From the NCBI RefSeq assembly GCF_004785935.1, contig NZ_SRRP01000001.1, positions 124,001-188,000 of the forward strand: a DNA stretch of 64,000 bases, written 5' to 3'. How positions within the stretch are numbered: position 1 is the stretch's first letter; every line of letters begins with the position of its first letter. This DNA is from Streptococcus rubneri (lineage in GTDB: Bacteria > Bacillota > Bacilli > Lactobacillales > Streptococcaceae). Shown piece after piece: positions 26,823-35,706 of the stretch. The notes under the pieces are model-generated. The model saw only the letters and a list, made by a program, of their open reading frames with translations, was not told where the DNA came from and did no database searches. The position numbers and the translations under genes are program-made.

Positions 26823-26859
26823 AAAAATAGTTGAGAGTAGCATACTCTCAACTATTTTT
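26823..26859. terminator. Bidirectional terminator between lipoprotein and P-type ATPase genes
   Basis: AAAATAGTTGAGAGTA pairs with TACTCTCAACTATTTT around GCA. A- and T-runs on both sides serve both converging genes. Confidence 0.9.
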
Positions 26860-29197
26860 AATTAAACTCATATTTTTGGAAAATAGTAGCCAAGATGAAG
26901 CTTCCTGTAAAGAGGGACATCAAAGCTAAGTAAACTGGGAAGGTCACAGCTGTCAGCGTTGCAATTTCAATCAGTCCTTTTAGGTAGAAGGCTGATAGGT
27001 AGAAACCACAGACAGAGAAGATAATCAAGAGTCCTCGCCAAATATTGAGTGGCAAACAAGCCCGAATCACAGACAAGAAACCAATTGATCCTAGTAAGTA
27101 ATAGGTCAAAGTAGACATGTCAAGACTGGACCAGCCATGATAGGTTCCCCATAAACGAACAAATAAGACACTAAAGACGACCATCAAGGCATTTGGTAAG
27201 GCCAATTGTAGAGAACGTCTGAGGAAGTGTTTTTCCACGGGTTTAATATTTCGTTCAAAGGTCAAAACGAAAGGTGGGAATCCCTCGACAAACTGATCGA
27301 TTAAGGTAATTTGAATCGGAATAAATGGGAAAATTAACAAGTAGTTGACATCAAAGAAGAGAGCACTTGCGATACAGATAATGGCTAAGATGAAGGAATA
27401 GATGGTCTTGATAAAGAAAATTGGAGCAATACGACCAATGTTGTTGACCACCCGACGTCCTTCAAAGAGAATCTCTGGAACGTCATTGAAATCAGAGTTT
27501 AACAAGACGAGATTGGCGATTTGGCGCGTTGCAGGATCTCCTTCGGCCATCACGATAGAACAGTCAGCCTCTCGTAAGGCGAGAATATCATTGACCCCGT
27601 CTCCAGTCATAGCAGTGGTGCGACCAGCTGCTTTAAGAGTTTGAATCAACAATTTCTTCTGATGAGGAGACACCCGGCCAAAGATGGCAGTGGTTTCAGC
27701 TAGATCTACAAGTTCGTCATCTCCAATCTTAGAGCAGTCAACATAACTGTCATAACTATCAAAGCCAGCTCCTTTTGCGATATAAGATACAGTAACAGGA
27801 TTGTCCCCTGAGATAATCTTCAAGTCTACATCTTGGGAGCGAAGATAATCCAAGGTTTCAGAAACTCCTTCACGGATTGGATCATGGATTTCAATGACTC
27901 CAATACCAGCTACGTTTGATGGTAATGTCAGATCATGCATGTCAATTGCTTCGCCACTGTGGCCTAAAATCAAGACACGAGATCCGCGAGCTTGAGCCTC
28001 TAAGACGGCTTGAGGAGTTTCCTTGAGGAGAATTTCAGGAGCTCCAAGATAAACGGTTCCTAAGTTGCTAAGGGTCATAGATCCCCATTTTCGATCACTT
28101 GAAAATGGGATAATGTTCTCAGCAGTATAAGCATGCTCAAGGTCTCCGTATGCTTTTCGAATGGCTTGAGCTGTTGGATTGCTGTCTTCAGAGTTCTGCA
28201 TATAGGCAGATAGAATAACTTCAATGGTTTCTTTAGAGAAATGTTCGGATAAGGAATGGATCCCTTGGACGGTCATTTTTCCTTGGGTGATGGTTCCTGT
28301 TTTGTCCAAGCAAAGAGTATCTACACGGGCCAGGGTTTCAACAGAGTACATCTCCTGAACGAGGACTTTTCTCATCCCGAGCTTGACAACAGCAGTCAAG
28401 AGAGAAGTAACCGTCAAGAGGGCAATCCCTTTTGGCAACATTCCAAGTAAGGCAGTCGAAGAGGTGATAACGGCATCTTTAACTGGTAACATCTTGATCA
28501 ACAGGGCTTCACAGAAAAGGGCAATTCCAAATGGAATAATGATTTTCCCAGTAAAGCTAGAGATTTTTGCAAGATTATATAAGATCCGAGAGTTAATCGG
28601 TTTAAGAGTTTTGGCTTCTGCCATTAACTTATTGGCGTAATTATTAGCTCCAACTCGTCTGACACGAGCATAAACTTGCCCGCTAGCCAAAAAGCTTCCT
28701 GAAAGGAGTTCAGATCCCTCTTCTTTAAGAACAAGGTCGCTTTCTCCTGTCAACATGGCTTCGTTGACTTCAGCGATCCCAATCTGAACGACGGAGTCAC
28801 TTGGTATCTGATCCCCTGCTGATAGCTTGATGGTATCTCCAAGGACAATTTCCTCTGGAGCAATGGACTCTTCCTCGCCACCTCGAATGACCGTCACAAG
28901 CTCTTTACTCATAAGGTTTAGCTTATCAATCATTCGTTTTGCTCGGAGCTCTGTTGCAATTCCTGATAAGGCATTAAAGCAGATGACAGCAAAGAAGACC
29001 AGATTGCTCCAAGCTTGGACAGCTACCAAAGCAAGGGCAATGACAAAGTTTAGAGCATTGAATAAGGTAAAGACGTTACGCTTGATAATTTGCCAGGTAC
29101 TGGTACTAGTATTAGCTTTGAATTCGTTAGTTTGCCCACGCTGTATTTTTTTGCGGACCTCTTCGTGGGATAACCCCTTTATATCTTTTACTTCCAT
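26858..29197 (-). CDS. Cation-transporting P-type ATPase (CtpE-like)
   Basis: 779-residue P-type ATPase moving a cation across the membrane at the cost of ATP. Phosphorylation motif DKTGTITQGKMT near residue 297, actuator loop MLTGESDLVLKEEGSELLSGSFLASG, hinge MTGDGVNDILALREADCSIVMAEGDPA near 526. There is no N-terminal heavy-metal CxxC domain and no CPC motif, which speaks against Cu/Cd/Zn. The ALREADCSIVMAEGDPA stretch fits the CtpE-like group linked to calcium in mycobacteria; ion specificity here is inference. About ten membrane segments. Single gene, minus strand. Confidence 0.88.
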   Translation of the reverse strand: MEVKDIKGLSHEEVRKKIQRGQTNEFKANTSTSTWQIIKRNVFTLFNALNFVIALALVAVQAWSNLVFFAVICFNALSGIATELRAKRMIDKLNLMSKELVTVIRGGEEESIAPEEIVLGDTIKLSAGDQIPSDSVVQIGIAEVNEAMLTGESDLVLKEEGSELLSGSFLASGQVYARVRRVGANNYANKLMAEAKTLKPINSRILYNLAKISSFTGKIIIPFGIALFCEALLIKMLPVKDAVITSSTALLGMLPKGIALLTVTSLLTAVVKLGMRKVLVQEMYSVETLARVDTLCLDKTGTITQGKMTVQGIHSLSEHFSKETIEVILSAYMQNSEDSNPTAQAIRKAYGDLEHAYTAENIIPFSSDRKWGSMTLSNLGTVYLGAPEILLKETPQAVLEAQARGSRVLILGHSGEAIDMHDLTLPSNVAGIGVIEIHDPIREGVSETLDYLRSQDVDLKIISGDNPVTVSYIAKGAGFDSYDSYVDCSKIGDDELVDLAETTAIFGRVSPHQKKLLIQTLKAAGRTTAMTGDGVNDILALREADCSIVMAEGDPATRQIANLVLLNSDFNDVPEILFEGRRVVNNIGRIAPIFFIKTIYSFILAIICIASALFFDVNYLLIFPFIPIQITLIDQFVEGFPPFVLTFERNIKPVEKHFLRRSLQLALPNALMVVFSVLFVRLWGTYHGWSSLDMSTLTYYLLGSIGFLSVIRACLPLNIWRGLLIIFSVCGFYLSAFYLKGLIEIATLTAVTFPVYLALMSLFTGSFILATIFQKYEFN

Positions 29198-29334
29198 AGG
29201 ACCATCATATCATTTTTTTAAGAAAAAGACTAGATGTCTTCCCTATGAATCTTAGTTTATCTTTCCGAAAAGAATTGCGGGGAATAGAAGGATAATGTAT
29301 AATGATAAAATAAGAGATTTTCAAAGGAGATTGC

Positions 29335-30078
29335 ATGTTTTATACTTATTTGCGTGGTTTAGTAACCTTTATTTTATGGGTTCTTAATGGGAATGCCCAC
29401 TACCATCATACAGAATTAATTCCCGATCCAGAAGAAAACTATATCCTTGTAGCTCCTCATCGGACTTGGTGGGATCCAGTTTACATGGCCTTTGCGACCA
29501 AGCCAAAACAATTTGTCTTCATGGCTAAGAAAGAGCTTTTTACAAATCGCATTTTCGGATGGTGGATTCGCATGTGTGGAGCTTTCCCAATTGACCGGGA
29601 AAATCCAGGTGCAGCAGCGATTAAATACCCAGTGAATATGCTCAAGAAAAGCAAACGTTCCTTGATTATGTTTCCAAGTGGAAGTCGTCATTCTCAGGAT
29701 GTTAAGGGTGGAGTCGCTATCATCGCAAAAATGGCCAAGGTACGAATCATGCCGGTGACCTATACGGGACCGATGACCTTGAAGGGCTTAGCTAGCTGTG
29801 AACGCGTAGATATGAATTTCGGCCATCCGATTGACATTTCCGATATTCCAAAAATGAATGATGAAGGAATTGAGGAAGTAGCAAGACGGATTCAAGCTGA
29901 ATTTGATCGTTTGGATGCAGAGTCTCAAACCTTGCGTAACGATCGTAAACCTTTCATTGTTCTTCGTTTCTTGAAGTTCCTCCTTCTTCCTTTTGTATTA
30001 GTAGTTGGCTCCCTCACTCTCTTGTTTAGTTACTTGGCTAGCTTTTTCTGGGATCCAGATAAACATCGGAAGGATTAG
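29335..30078 (+). CDS. plsC: 1-acyl-sn-glycerol-3-phosphate acyltransferase
   Basis: Acylates lysophosphatidic acid to phosphatidic acid in membrane lipid synthesis. 247 residues. The HX4D catalytic motif is APHRTWWDP (His at about residue 42), followed by KKELF and the substrate-binding GAFPIDRENPG. FPSGSRHS at about 113 replaces the usual FPEGTRS. C-terminal hydrophobic segment (residues 213-238) anchors it. TATAAT lies about 40 bp upstream. It precedes comEA, but a terminator and ComX box separate them. Confidence 0.9.
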   Translation: MFYTYLRGLVTFILWVLNGNAHYHHTELIPDPEENYILVAPHRTWWDPVYMAFATKPKQFVFMAKKELFTNRIFGWWIRMCGAFPIDRENPGAAAIKYPVNMLKKSKRSLIMFPSGSRHSQDVKGGVAIIAKMAKVRIMPVTYTGPMTLKGLASCERVDMNFGHPIDISDIPKMNDEGIEEVARRIQAEFDRLDAESQTLRNDRKPFIVLRFLKFLLLPFVLVVGSLTLLFSYLASFFWDPDKHRKD

Positions 30079-30105
30079 AAGCTATCTCTATTCGTCGTTT
30101 TCTAT

Positions 30106-30148
30106 AAAGAATTTCAAAATTTCTTGCTGATTTTTTGAAATTCTTTTT
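30106..30148 (+). terminator. Terminator of plsC
   Basis: AAAGAATTTCAAAA pairs with TTTTTTGAAATTCTTT, loop of about 11 bases, then a T-run. Confidence 0.8.
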
Positions 30149-30164
30149 TATTTACCTCCTTTTT

Positions 30165-30172
30165 TACGAATA
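30165..30172 (+). promoter_or_regulatory. ComX (SigX) box before comEA
   Basis: TACGAATA, the exact competence sigma-factor box (cin/com-box) of streptococci, preceded by a T-run and 22 bp before the comEA ATG. It implies transcription only in the competent state. Confidence 0.88.
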
Positions 30173-30193
30173 ATAAAAATAAAAGGGGTTTTT

Positions 30194-30868
30194 ATGGAGA
30201 CGTGGATAGAGAAAATAAAAGAGTTGAAGGTGTTGTTTTCTTTGATAGGAGTGGGGCTCCTAATTGCTGCATTTTTCTTGTTCTGGCCAAAGTCTAGCCC
30301 AGAAGCACCAGATAGTTTAGCCTCTCAGCTAGAGCTGGTAGAACAAGAAACACCCATAGAAGAATCGTCGACAAAGTTGCCTTCTCAAGCTAAGGAGGGA
30401 AAGACAGAAGCGTCTGGACCAGAAAAAATAATGGTGGATGTGAAGGGAGCCATTCGTCAAGCAGGTGTCTATGAGCTCCCAGCAGGTAGTAGGGTTTATG
30501 ATGCGATTCAAAAAGCAGGAGGATTAACGGACCAAGCCAATAGCCAATCTGTTAATCTAGCCCAAAAGATTGAAGATGAGTCTGTCGTCTATGTTGCTAA
30601 GAATGGGGAGGAAATTGCGCCTGTTCTGTCTCCAAATGCTGGAGCAACTGCGACAGAGAGTAAGTCTAAGGATGGTAAGGTCAATCTCAATACAGCTACG
30701 GAGGCAGACTTGCAGACCATTTCAGGAATTGGTCAAAAAAGAGCCCAAGACATCCTTGCTTATCGGGAAGAAAAGGGAAAATTTCAAACGGTTGATGACT
30801 TAAAAAATGTTTCTGGTATTGGGCAAAAGACCTTGGAGAAATTAAAAGACCATGTCACGGTGGATTAA
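30194..30868 (+). CDS. comEA: Competence DNA receptor ComEA
   Basis: Membrane-anchored receptor that binds incoming double-stranded DNA outside the cell and hands it to ComEC. 224 residues. One N-terminal membrane helix (about 16-34) is followed by a SLBB-like domain (VDVKGAIRQAGVYELPAGSRVYDAIQKAGG, about residues 80-110). The C-terminal helix-hairpin-helix pair is VNLNTATEADLQTISGIGQKRAQDIL and GIGQKTLEKLKDH. It is overlapped by comEC at its last 17 bases. Controlled by the ComX box. Confidence 0.95.
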   Translation: METWIEKIKELKVLFSLIGVGLLIAAFFLFWPKSSPEAPDSLASQLELVEQETPIEESSTKLPSQAKEGKTEASGPEKIMVDVKGAIRQAGVYELPAGSRVYDAIQKAGGLTDQANSQSVNLAQKIEDESVVYVAKNGEEIAPVLSPNAGATATESKSKDGKVNLNTATEADLQTISGIGQKRAQDILAYREEKGKFQTVDDLKNVSGIGQKTLEKLKDHVTVD

Positions 30869-33092
30869 AGAAGGTTCAGTCAGTCCCCTTCATCTAGCTC
30901 TCCTTATTTTACCCCTCTATTACTGGATCTATACAGGCCATTGGTTAGCTCTTATTCTTTTCCTAGTCTTTTTGGGGCTTGGGATTAAGTCTTATTTTGG
31001 CAAAAGATTACTTGGTATTGCGGTCCTGATCTTCTTGATGGGAGGGGTTTTCTATTATCGAGTGGAGCAAGGAAAACAAGAGGAAACAGATCCGAGGGTA
31101 CCGAAAGCCATTCGGATTCTACCCGATACTATCAAGGTCAATGGAGATGCCCTGTCCTTTCGGGCTAAAGCTGGTTCTAGAATCTTTCAGGTCTTTTACA
31201 AGCTTTCTTCAGAAAAGGAACAAGCCTTTTATAAACAACTTAATCAGGGATTGGAACTAACGATTGAGGGGGAGTTGGAGGCTCCAAGTCCCCAGCGAAA
31301 TTTTAAGGGATTTGACTACCGCTTCTACCTGAGAACTCAAGGCATCTATCATTTGTTAAAGGTCAGTCGGATTTTAGAGAAAAAATCAGTAAGTGGAGGA
31401 GATCTGGTAGAAATCTTATCCATATGGAGACGGAAGGCCTTAGTCTGGGTTTATCAGCACTTCCCTCAACCTATGAGTCACTACATGACGGGCCTCCTTT
31501 TTGGATTTCTTGATATTGAATTTGAAGAGATGAGCAATCTCTATTCTAGTTTAGGGATTATCCATCTCTTTGCCTTATCTGGTATGCAGGTTGCTTTCTT
31601 TTTGGATACTTTTCGCCGTTTCTTTCTCCGTCTAGGCTGGGAGCAAGATAAGGTCGCTTACTTGCTTTATCCTTTTTCCCTTATTTATGCGGGAATGACT
31701 GGATTTTCAGTCTCAGTGGTTCGTAGTCTCTTGCAAAAATTATTAGCCCAGAATGGCTTCAAGGGAATGGATAATATGGGAATGACCTTCCTCTTACTTA
31801 TCCTTTTTATCCCCTCTTCTTTATTGACTGCTGGCGGGCTTTTATCTTGTGCCTATGCCTTTATTCTTACCTTGACATCGTCTGAAGAGGAGGGGGCAGG
31901 TGTGCGGAAAATGATAAAGGAAACCTTGGTGTTAACGCTTGGTGTTCTTCCTTTTCTTGCCTTTTTCTTTGCTGAGTACCAACCTTGGTCCATCCCCCTC
32001 ACCTTTGCCTTTTCTCTCTTGTTTGATCTAGTCCTCTTGCCAGGCTTAAGCTTAGTCTTTCTGCTTTCCTTTCTTTTTCCCATGGTCTTTTGGAATGTTT
32101 TTTTCATCTGGATGGAAAAAGGGATGCAGTGGATTGCTGGTCATACTAGCTCTTCTTGGGTTCTGGGGCAACCAGATATTACTTTTCTCTTACTCATCAT
32201 GTTTTTATTGGGGTGTCTTTATGAATGGGGCAACCATAAAAAGAAGAGGCTGGCCTTGTTCCTCCTCATCGGAGGCTTATGTGCCCTTGTCAAGCATCCT
32301 TTAGAAAATGAGATTACTATTATCGATATTGGTCAAGGGGATAGTATCCTATTAAGAGATTGGCAGGGACGGACAATTTTAATTGATACAGGAGGCAAGG
32401 TCGAATTTGGACAAACAGAAGCATGGCGGAAGCGTCAATCGTCGACCAATGCTGAACGTACCCTCATTCCCTATCTCAAAAGCCGGGGCATTGATCAGAT
32501 TGACCATTTGGTGCTAACCCATACGGATGCAGATCATATGGGAGATATGGAGGTGGTTGCTTCGAGTCTTCATATTAAAGAAGTGAATGTTTCAAAAGGT
32601 AGTTTAAAGAAAGCAACCTTTGTCAAGAGGCTTGAGCGACTAAAACTTCCTGTAAAAACAGTAGAAGTGGGGGATCGATTTCCTATCTTTGATCGCTTTG
32701 TAGAAGTTCTTTATCCAATAGAGGTGGGAGATGGCAGTAATAATGACTCCCTTGTTTTATATGGGTATTTACAGGGAGTTTCCTTTTTATTCACTGGTGA
32801 TCTTGAAGAGCCAGGAGAACAGATCCTGATAGCTCGCTATCCTCAGTTACCGGTGGATGTCTTAAAGGCAGGCCATCACGGATCTAAGGGATCCTCCCAT
32901 CCCGCTTTCTTAGACCATATTCATGCTAAAATCGCCTTGGTATCTGCTGGAGAGAAGAATCGCTACCAACATCCTCATCAGGAAACTCTAGAACGATTTA
33001 AAGAGTTAGGAATGACGGTTTTTCGGACGGATCAACAAGGAGCTATTCGGTTTAGAGGGTGGCAGAAGTGGATGATTGAGACTGTTCGGTAA
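30852..33092 (+). CDS. comEC: Competence DNA channel ComEC
   Basis: 746-residue polytopic membrane protein forming the channel for single-stranded DNA entry. Order: N-terminal membrane helices, the soluble ComEC N-domain (about 85-180), the competence domain with GLLFGFLDIEF and LFALSGMQVAFFL (LSGxQ motif), and a C-terminal metallo-beta-lactamase-like nuclease domain starting at ITIIDIGQGDSILL. The metal motif is THTDADHMGD (about residue 557), with a later KAGHHGSKGSS. Start ATG 30852 overlaps comEA; the ribosome site lies within comEA. Confidence 0.95.
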   Translation: MSRWIKEGSVSPLHLALLILPLYYWIYTGHWLALILFLVFLGLGIKSYFGKRLLGIAVLIFLMGGVFYYRVEQGKQEETDPRVPKAIRILPDTIKVNGDALSFRAKAGSRIFQVFYKLSSEKEQAFYKQLNQGLELTIEGELEAPSPQRNFKGFDYRFYLRTQGIYHLLKVSRILEKKSVSGGDLVEILSIWRRKALVWVYQHFPQPMSHYMTGLLFGFLDIEFEEMSNLYSSLGIIHLFALSGMQVAFFLDTFRRFFLRLGWEQDKVAYLLYPFSLIYAGMTGFSVSVVRSLLQKLLAQNGFKGMDNMGMTFLLLILFIPSSLLTAGGLLSCAYAFILTLTSSEEEGAGVRKMIKETLVLTLGVLPFLAFFFAEYQPWSIPLTFAFSLLFDLVLLPGLSLVFLLSFLFPMVFWNVFFIWMEKGMQWIAGHTSSSWVLGQPDITFLLLIMFLLGCLYEWGNHKKKRLALFLLIGGLCALVKHPLENEITIIDIGQGDSILLRDWQGRTILIDTGGKVEFGQTEAWRKRQSSTNAERTLIPYLKSRGIDQIDHLVLTHTDADHMGDMEVVASSLHIKEVNVSKGSLKKATFVKRLERLKLPVKTVEVGDRFPIFDRFVEVLYPIEVGDGSNNDSLVLYGYLQGVSFLFTGDLEEPGEQILIARYPQLPVDVLKAGHHGSKGSSHPAFLDHIHAKIALVSAGEKNRYQHPHQETLERFKELGMTVFRTDQQGAIRFRGWQKWMIETVR

Positions 33093-33153
33093 GGGCTGTT
33101 TGATTTCTGGCTTGAAAATTGCTATGATAAGGGAAGGAAACGAGGATACAAGT

Positions 33154-33816
33154 ATGAAATCATTAAGATTATTTTGGATGCAATATGCTGATTTTACAAG
33201 AGTTTCAGATCGTAAAGATTTTTGGATAAGCCAGTTGTGGCATCTCCTTTTTACCTCCCCTTTTTGGATGTATGAACTCGTCCGGTCTTCTGCAACTTCT
33301 AATCAAACAGATCAGTTGTCTTCCCTCCAAACAATGGGACTTGCAGAGTGGCTGGCAGTGTTTTTTCTTCTGTATGTCTATTTAGCGTTTGTTCCTCAAC
33401 AGGCTATAGTGGTTCGGCGTTTAAGGGATGCAGGTTTTCATTGGTCTCTTATTTTACTCTTTTGGGGCCCAATCTTTCTTTACCTCTTGTCTCCAATTCA
33501 GATTTTACTGGTCTTAGTGGGGGCTGCAGTCATTACCTTAGCCATTCTTCTTAGTTTTTCAAGTGTAGGCCAACAATCAATCCATGAGGAAGAACAAGAG
33601 CCTCTGGCTCCATCATTAGCTGGGAATTTTACTGGCGGGAATCCTTCGAACTTTTCAAGTCCCCAAAGTTTTTCATCAATTCCTAATATGGTCTCTGCAC
33701 CGCTAGGACCAGTGGAAAAGGCCCCTCTCGAACAAAGAATAGAACTAGAAGAGCAAAACAGCTTGAAGAATGAAAATGAGGTAGCAGGAGAACATGCAAG
33801 CAATACAGATGATTAA
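33154..33816 (+). CDS. DUF805 family membrane protein
   Basis: 220-residue protein with a DUF805-type membrane domain: KSLRLFWMQYADFTRVSDRKDFWISQLWHL, four hydrophobic segments, and VVRRLRDAGFHWSL, which is the family signature (RLRDxGxS/HW). A Ser/Pro/Glu-rich C-terminal third (about 150-220) is probably disordered. I place the start at ATG 33154 after ACGAGGA; the open frame begins 78 bases earlier without a ribosome site. It sits between comEC and holA and overlaps holA by 23 bp. Function unknown. Confidence 0.8.
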   Translation: MKSLRLFWMQYADFTRVSDRKDFWISQLWHLLFTSPFWMYELVRSSATSNQTDQLSSLQTMGLAEWLAVFFLLYVYLAFVPQQAIVVRRLRDAGFHWSLILLFWGPIFLYLLSPIQILLVLVGAAVITLAILLSFSSVGQQSIHEEEQEPLAPSLAGNFTGGNPSNFSSPQSFSSIPNMVSAPLGPVEKAPLEQRIELEEQNSLKNENEVAGEHASNTDD

Positions 33817-34831
33817 ATCTATTGAATTTCAAGAGCTTCCTGCTGTCCTCGTCCTTTCAGGAGATGATCTGGGGCAGTTTGAGTGGATGAAGGAACAGCT
33901 TTTAAAACAAATTGCTTATGATCCCTCTGACTTAAACTATTCCTATTTTGATATGAAAGAAACGTCTTATTCAGAGGTTGAATTGGATTTAGTTAGTCTT
34001 CCTTTTTTTGCGGATGAAAAGATTGTTATCTTGGACCATTTTGTAGACTTGACGACTACCAAGAAACGCTTTCTAACAGATGAAGCACTTCAGTCCTTCG
34101 AGAACTATCTATCCTCACCTCTAGAGACGACACGTTTGATTATTTTTGCAGAAGGGAAACTAGATAGCAAGCGTAGAATTGTCAAACTCTTAAAACGAGA
34201 TGCCCAGTTGCTGGAAGCAAATGAATTAAAAGAGCAGGAGCTTCGTGCTCATTTCTTAGAAGAAATCAAGTCTTTAGGTCTAGTAATTGATTCACAAGCT
34301 TTCGACCAACTCTTGATCAAATCAGGATTTGATTTCAGTGAAATCCAAAAGAATTTAGAGTTTTTGAAAAACTACAAGGGGGCAGAGACCATTAAGCTGG
34401 CAGATATTGAAGAAGCCATTCCCAAAAGCCTCCAAGATAATCTTTTTGATCTCACTCAGATGATTTTAAATAAACAAATAGATGCGGCTCGTGGCTTGGT
34501 CAAAGACCTGCGCTTGCAGGGGGAAGATGAGATAAAGCTTTTAGCCATTTTGTTAAGTCAATTTCGTATCTATAACCAGGTTCAACTGTTAAAGAAAGAG
34601 GGTCGAACAGAATCTCAGATTGTCTCGGAGCTTTCAGAGGTAACAGGTCGAAAAGTTAATCCTTATCAGGTGAAATTTGCTCTTAGAGACAGCAAAGGCC
34701 TCTCGCTTTCCTTTTTAGAACAAGCTATTTGTCTCTTAATCGAAACGGATTACCAGATAAAATCAGGGACCTATGAGAAGGATTACCTCTTTGATCTCGC
34801 TCTCTTAAAGCTGGCCAACCCATCTGTGTAA
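33794..34831 (+). CDS. holA: DNA polymerase III subunit delta
   Basis: 345-residue clamp-loader subunit that opens the sliding clamp. Features: ATPase-like N-domain with PAVLVLSGDDLGQFEWMKEQL, SYFDMKE, FADEKIVILDHF and the C-terminal helical region (LKLLAILLSQFRIYNQVQLLK). It lacks a Walker A motif, as delta does. ATG 33794 has AGGAG five bases upstream, inside the DUF805 gene; a second ATG at 33809 lacks one. Followed by sodA, which has its own promoter. Confidence 0.92.
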   Translation: MQAIQMIKSIEFQELPAVLVLSGDDLGQFEWMKEQLLKQIAYDPSDLNYSYFDMKETSYSEVELDLVSLPFFADEKIVILDHFVDLTTTKKRFLTDEALQSFENYLSSPLETTRLIIFAEGKLDSKRRIVKLLKRDAQLLEANELKEQELRAHFLEEIKSLGLVIDSQAFDQLLIKSGFDFSEIQKNLEFLKNYKGAETIKLADIEEAIPKSLQDNLFDLTQMILNKQIDAARGLVKDLRLQGEDEIKLLAILLSQFRIYNQVQLLKKEGRTESQIVSELSEVTGRKVNPYQVKFALRDSKGLSLSFLEQAICLLIETDYQIKSGTYEKDYLFDLALLKLANPSV

Positions 34832-34840
34832 GCAGAATAG

Positions 34841-34869
34841 TTGAATTAATTAGATGATTGCGTTATCAT
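34841..34869 (+). promoter_or_regulatory. Promoter of sodA
   Basis: TTGAAT (34841-34846), 17-bp spacer, TATCAT (34864-34869). Confidence 0.6.
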
Positions 34870-34902
34870 TTTTATATACATAAAGAAATAGAGGTATTTT
34901 CC

Positions 34903-35508
34903 ATGGCAATTATTTTACCAGACCTACCATACGCATACGACGCATTAGAGCCATATATTGATGCAGAAACCATGCACTTACACCATGATAAACACCATCA
35001 AGCATATGTAAATAATGCAAATGCTGCTCTTGAAAAACACCCTGAAATTGGTGAAGACCTTGAAACCTTGTTGGCTGATGTAGATGCTATTCCAGCAGAT
35101 ATTCGCCAAGCGCTGATCAACAATGGTGGAGGTCACTTGAACCATGCTCTTTTCTGGGAGTTGATGACTCCAGAAGAAACCGCTCCTTCTGCGACACTTG
35201 CAGCCGACATTGATGCAACCTTTGGATCATTCGATGCGTTCAAGGAAGCTTTCACAGCCGCGGCAACTACTCGCTTTGGTTCAGGATGGGCTTGGTTGGT
35301 TGTCAACAAAGAAGGGAAGCTTGAAGTGACTTCAACAGCAAACCAAGACACACCAATCTCAGAAGGGAAGAAACCAATCTTGGGCTTGGACGTTTGGGAA
35401 CATGCCTACTACGTGAAATACCGCAACGTTCGTCCTGACTACATCAAAGCTTTCTTCTCAGTGATCAACTGGAACAAAGTAGACGAGCTTTACGCAGCAG
35501 CCAAATAA
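34903..35508 (+). CDS. sodA: Superoxide dismutase (Mn/Fe)
   Basis: 201-residue enzyme converting superoxide to oxygen and hydrogen peroxide; streptococcal SodA uses manganese. Metal ligands are visible: H27 in HLHHDKHH, the His of [14 protein letters not shown], and DVWEHAYY, which supplies Asp and His. ATG 34903 follows GAGG; the longer open frame upstream begins at TTG inside the promoter region. Strong terminator downstream. Confidence 0.97.
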   Translation: MAIILPDLPYAYDALEPYIDAETMHLHHDKHHQAYVNNANAALEKHPEIGEDLETLLADVDAIPADIRQALINNGGGHLNHALFWELMTPEETAPSATLAADIDATFGSFDAFKEAFTAAATTRFGSGWAWLVVNKEGKLEVTSTANQDTPISEGKKPILGLDVWEHAYYVKYRNVRPDYIKAFFSVINWNKVDELYAAAK

Positions 35509-35519
35509 TACGATAAACG

Positions 35520-35546
35520 GAAGAGGCCTAGAAAGGCCTCTTTTGC
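35520..35546 (+). terminator. Terminator of sodA
   Basis: AAGAGGCCT/AGGCCTCTT stem with AGAA loop, then a short T-run. Confidence 0.9.
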
Positions 35547-35597
35547 TTGCATCTGAATCAGATTGAGAGGGATATTTCTTGCGTTTATACCTGAAAA

Positions 35598-35670
35598 TGA
35601 TACACTAGAAGAGTATGTGAAAGTGAGGAGAAAGGCTTCCTACATAAGGAAGAAGCCTTGTCACTTTTTC
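35598..35670 (+). promoter_or_regulatory. Promoter and terminator-like leader hairpin before the HerA-like gene
   Basis: Extended -10 TGA-TACACT (35601-35606). About 7 bases after the predicted start is a two-part stem: AAAGTGA (35620-35626) pairs TCACTTT (35661-35667), and AAGGCTTC (35632-35639) pairs GAAGCCTT (35652-35659), followed by T-run. It looks like an intrinsic terminator 37 bp before the gene, so either an attenuator or a small terminated RNA of about 57 nt. Confidence 0.55.
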
Positions 35671-35706
35671 TGAAAAAACTGTGCCTTAACAAAAGGGAGA
35701 ATGAAA

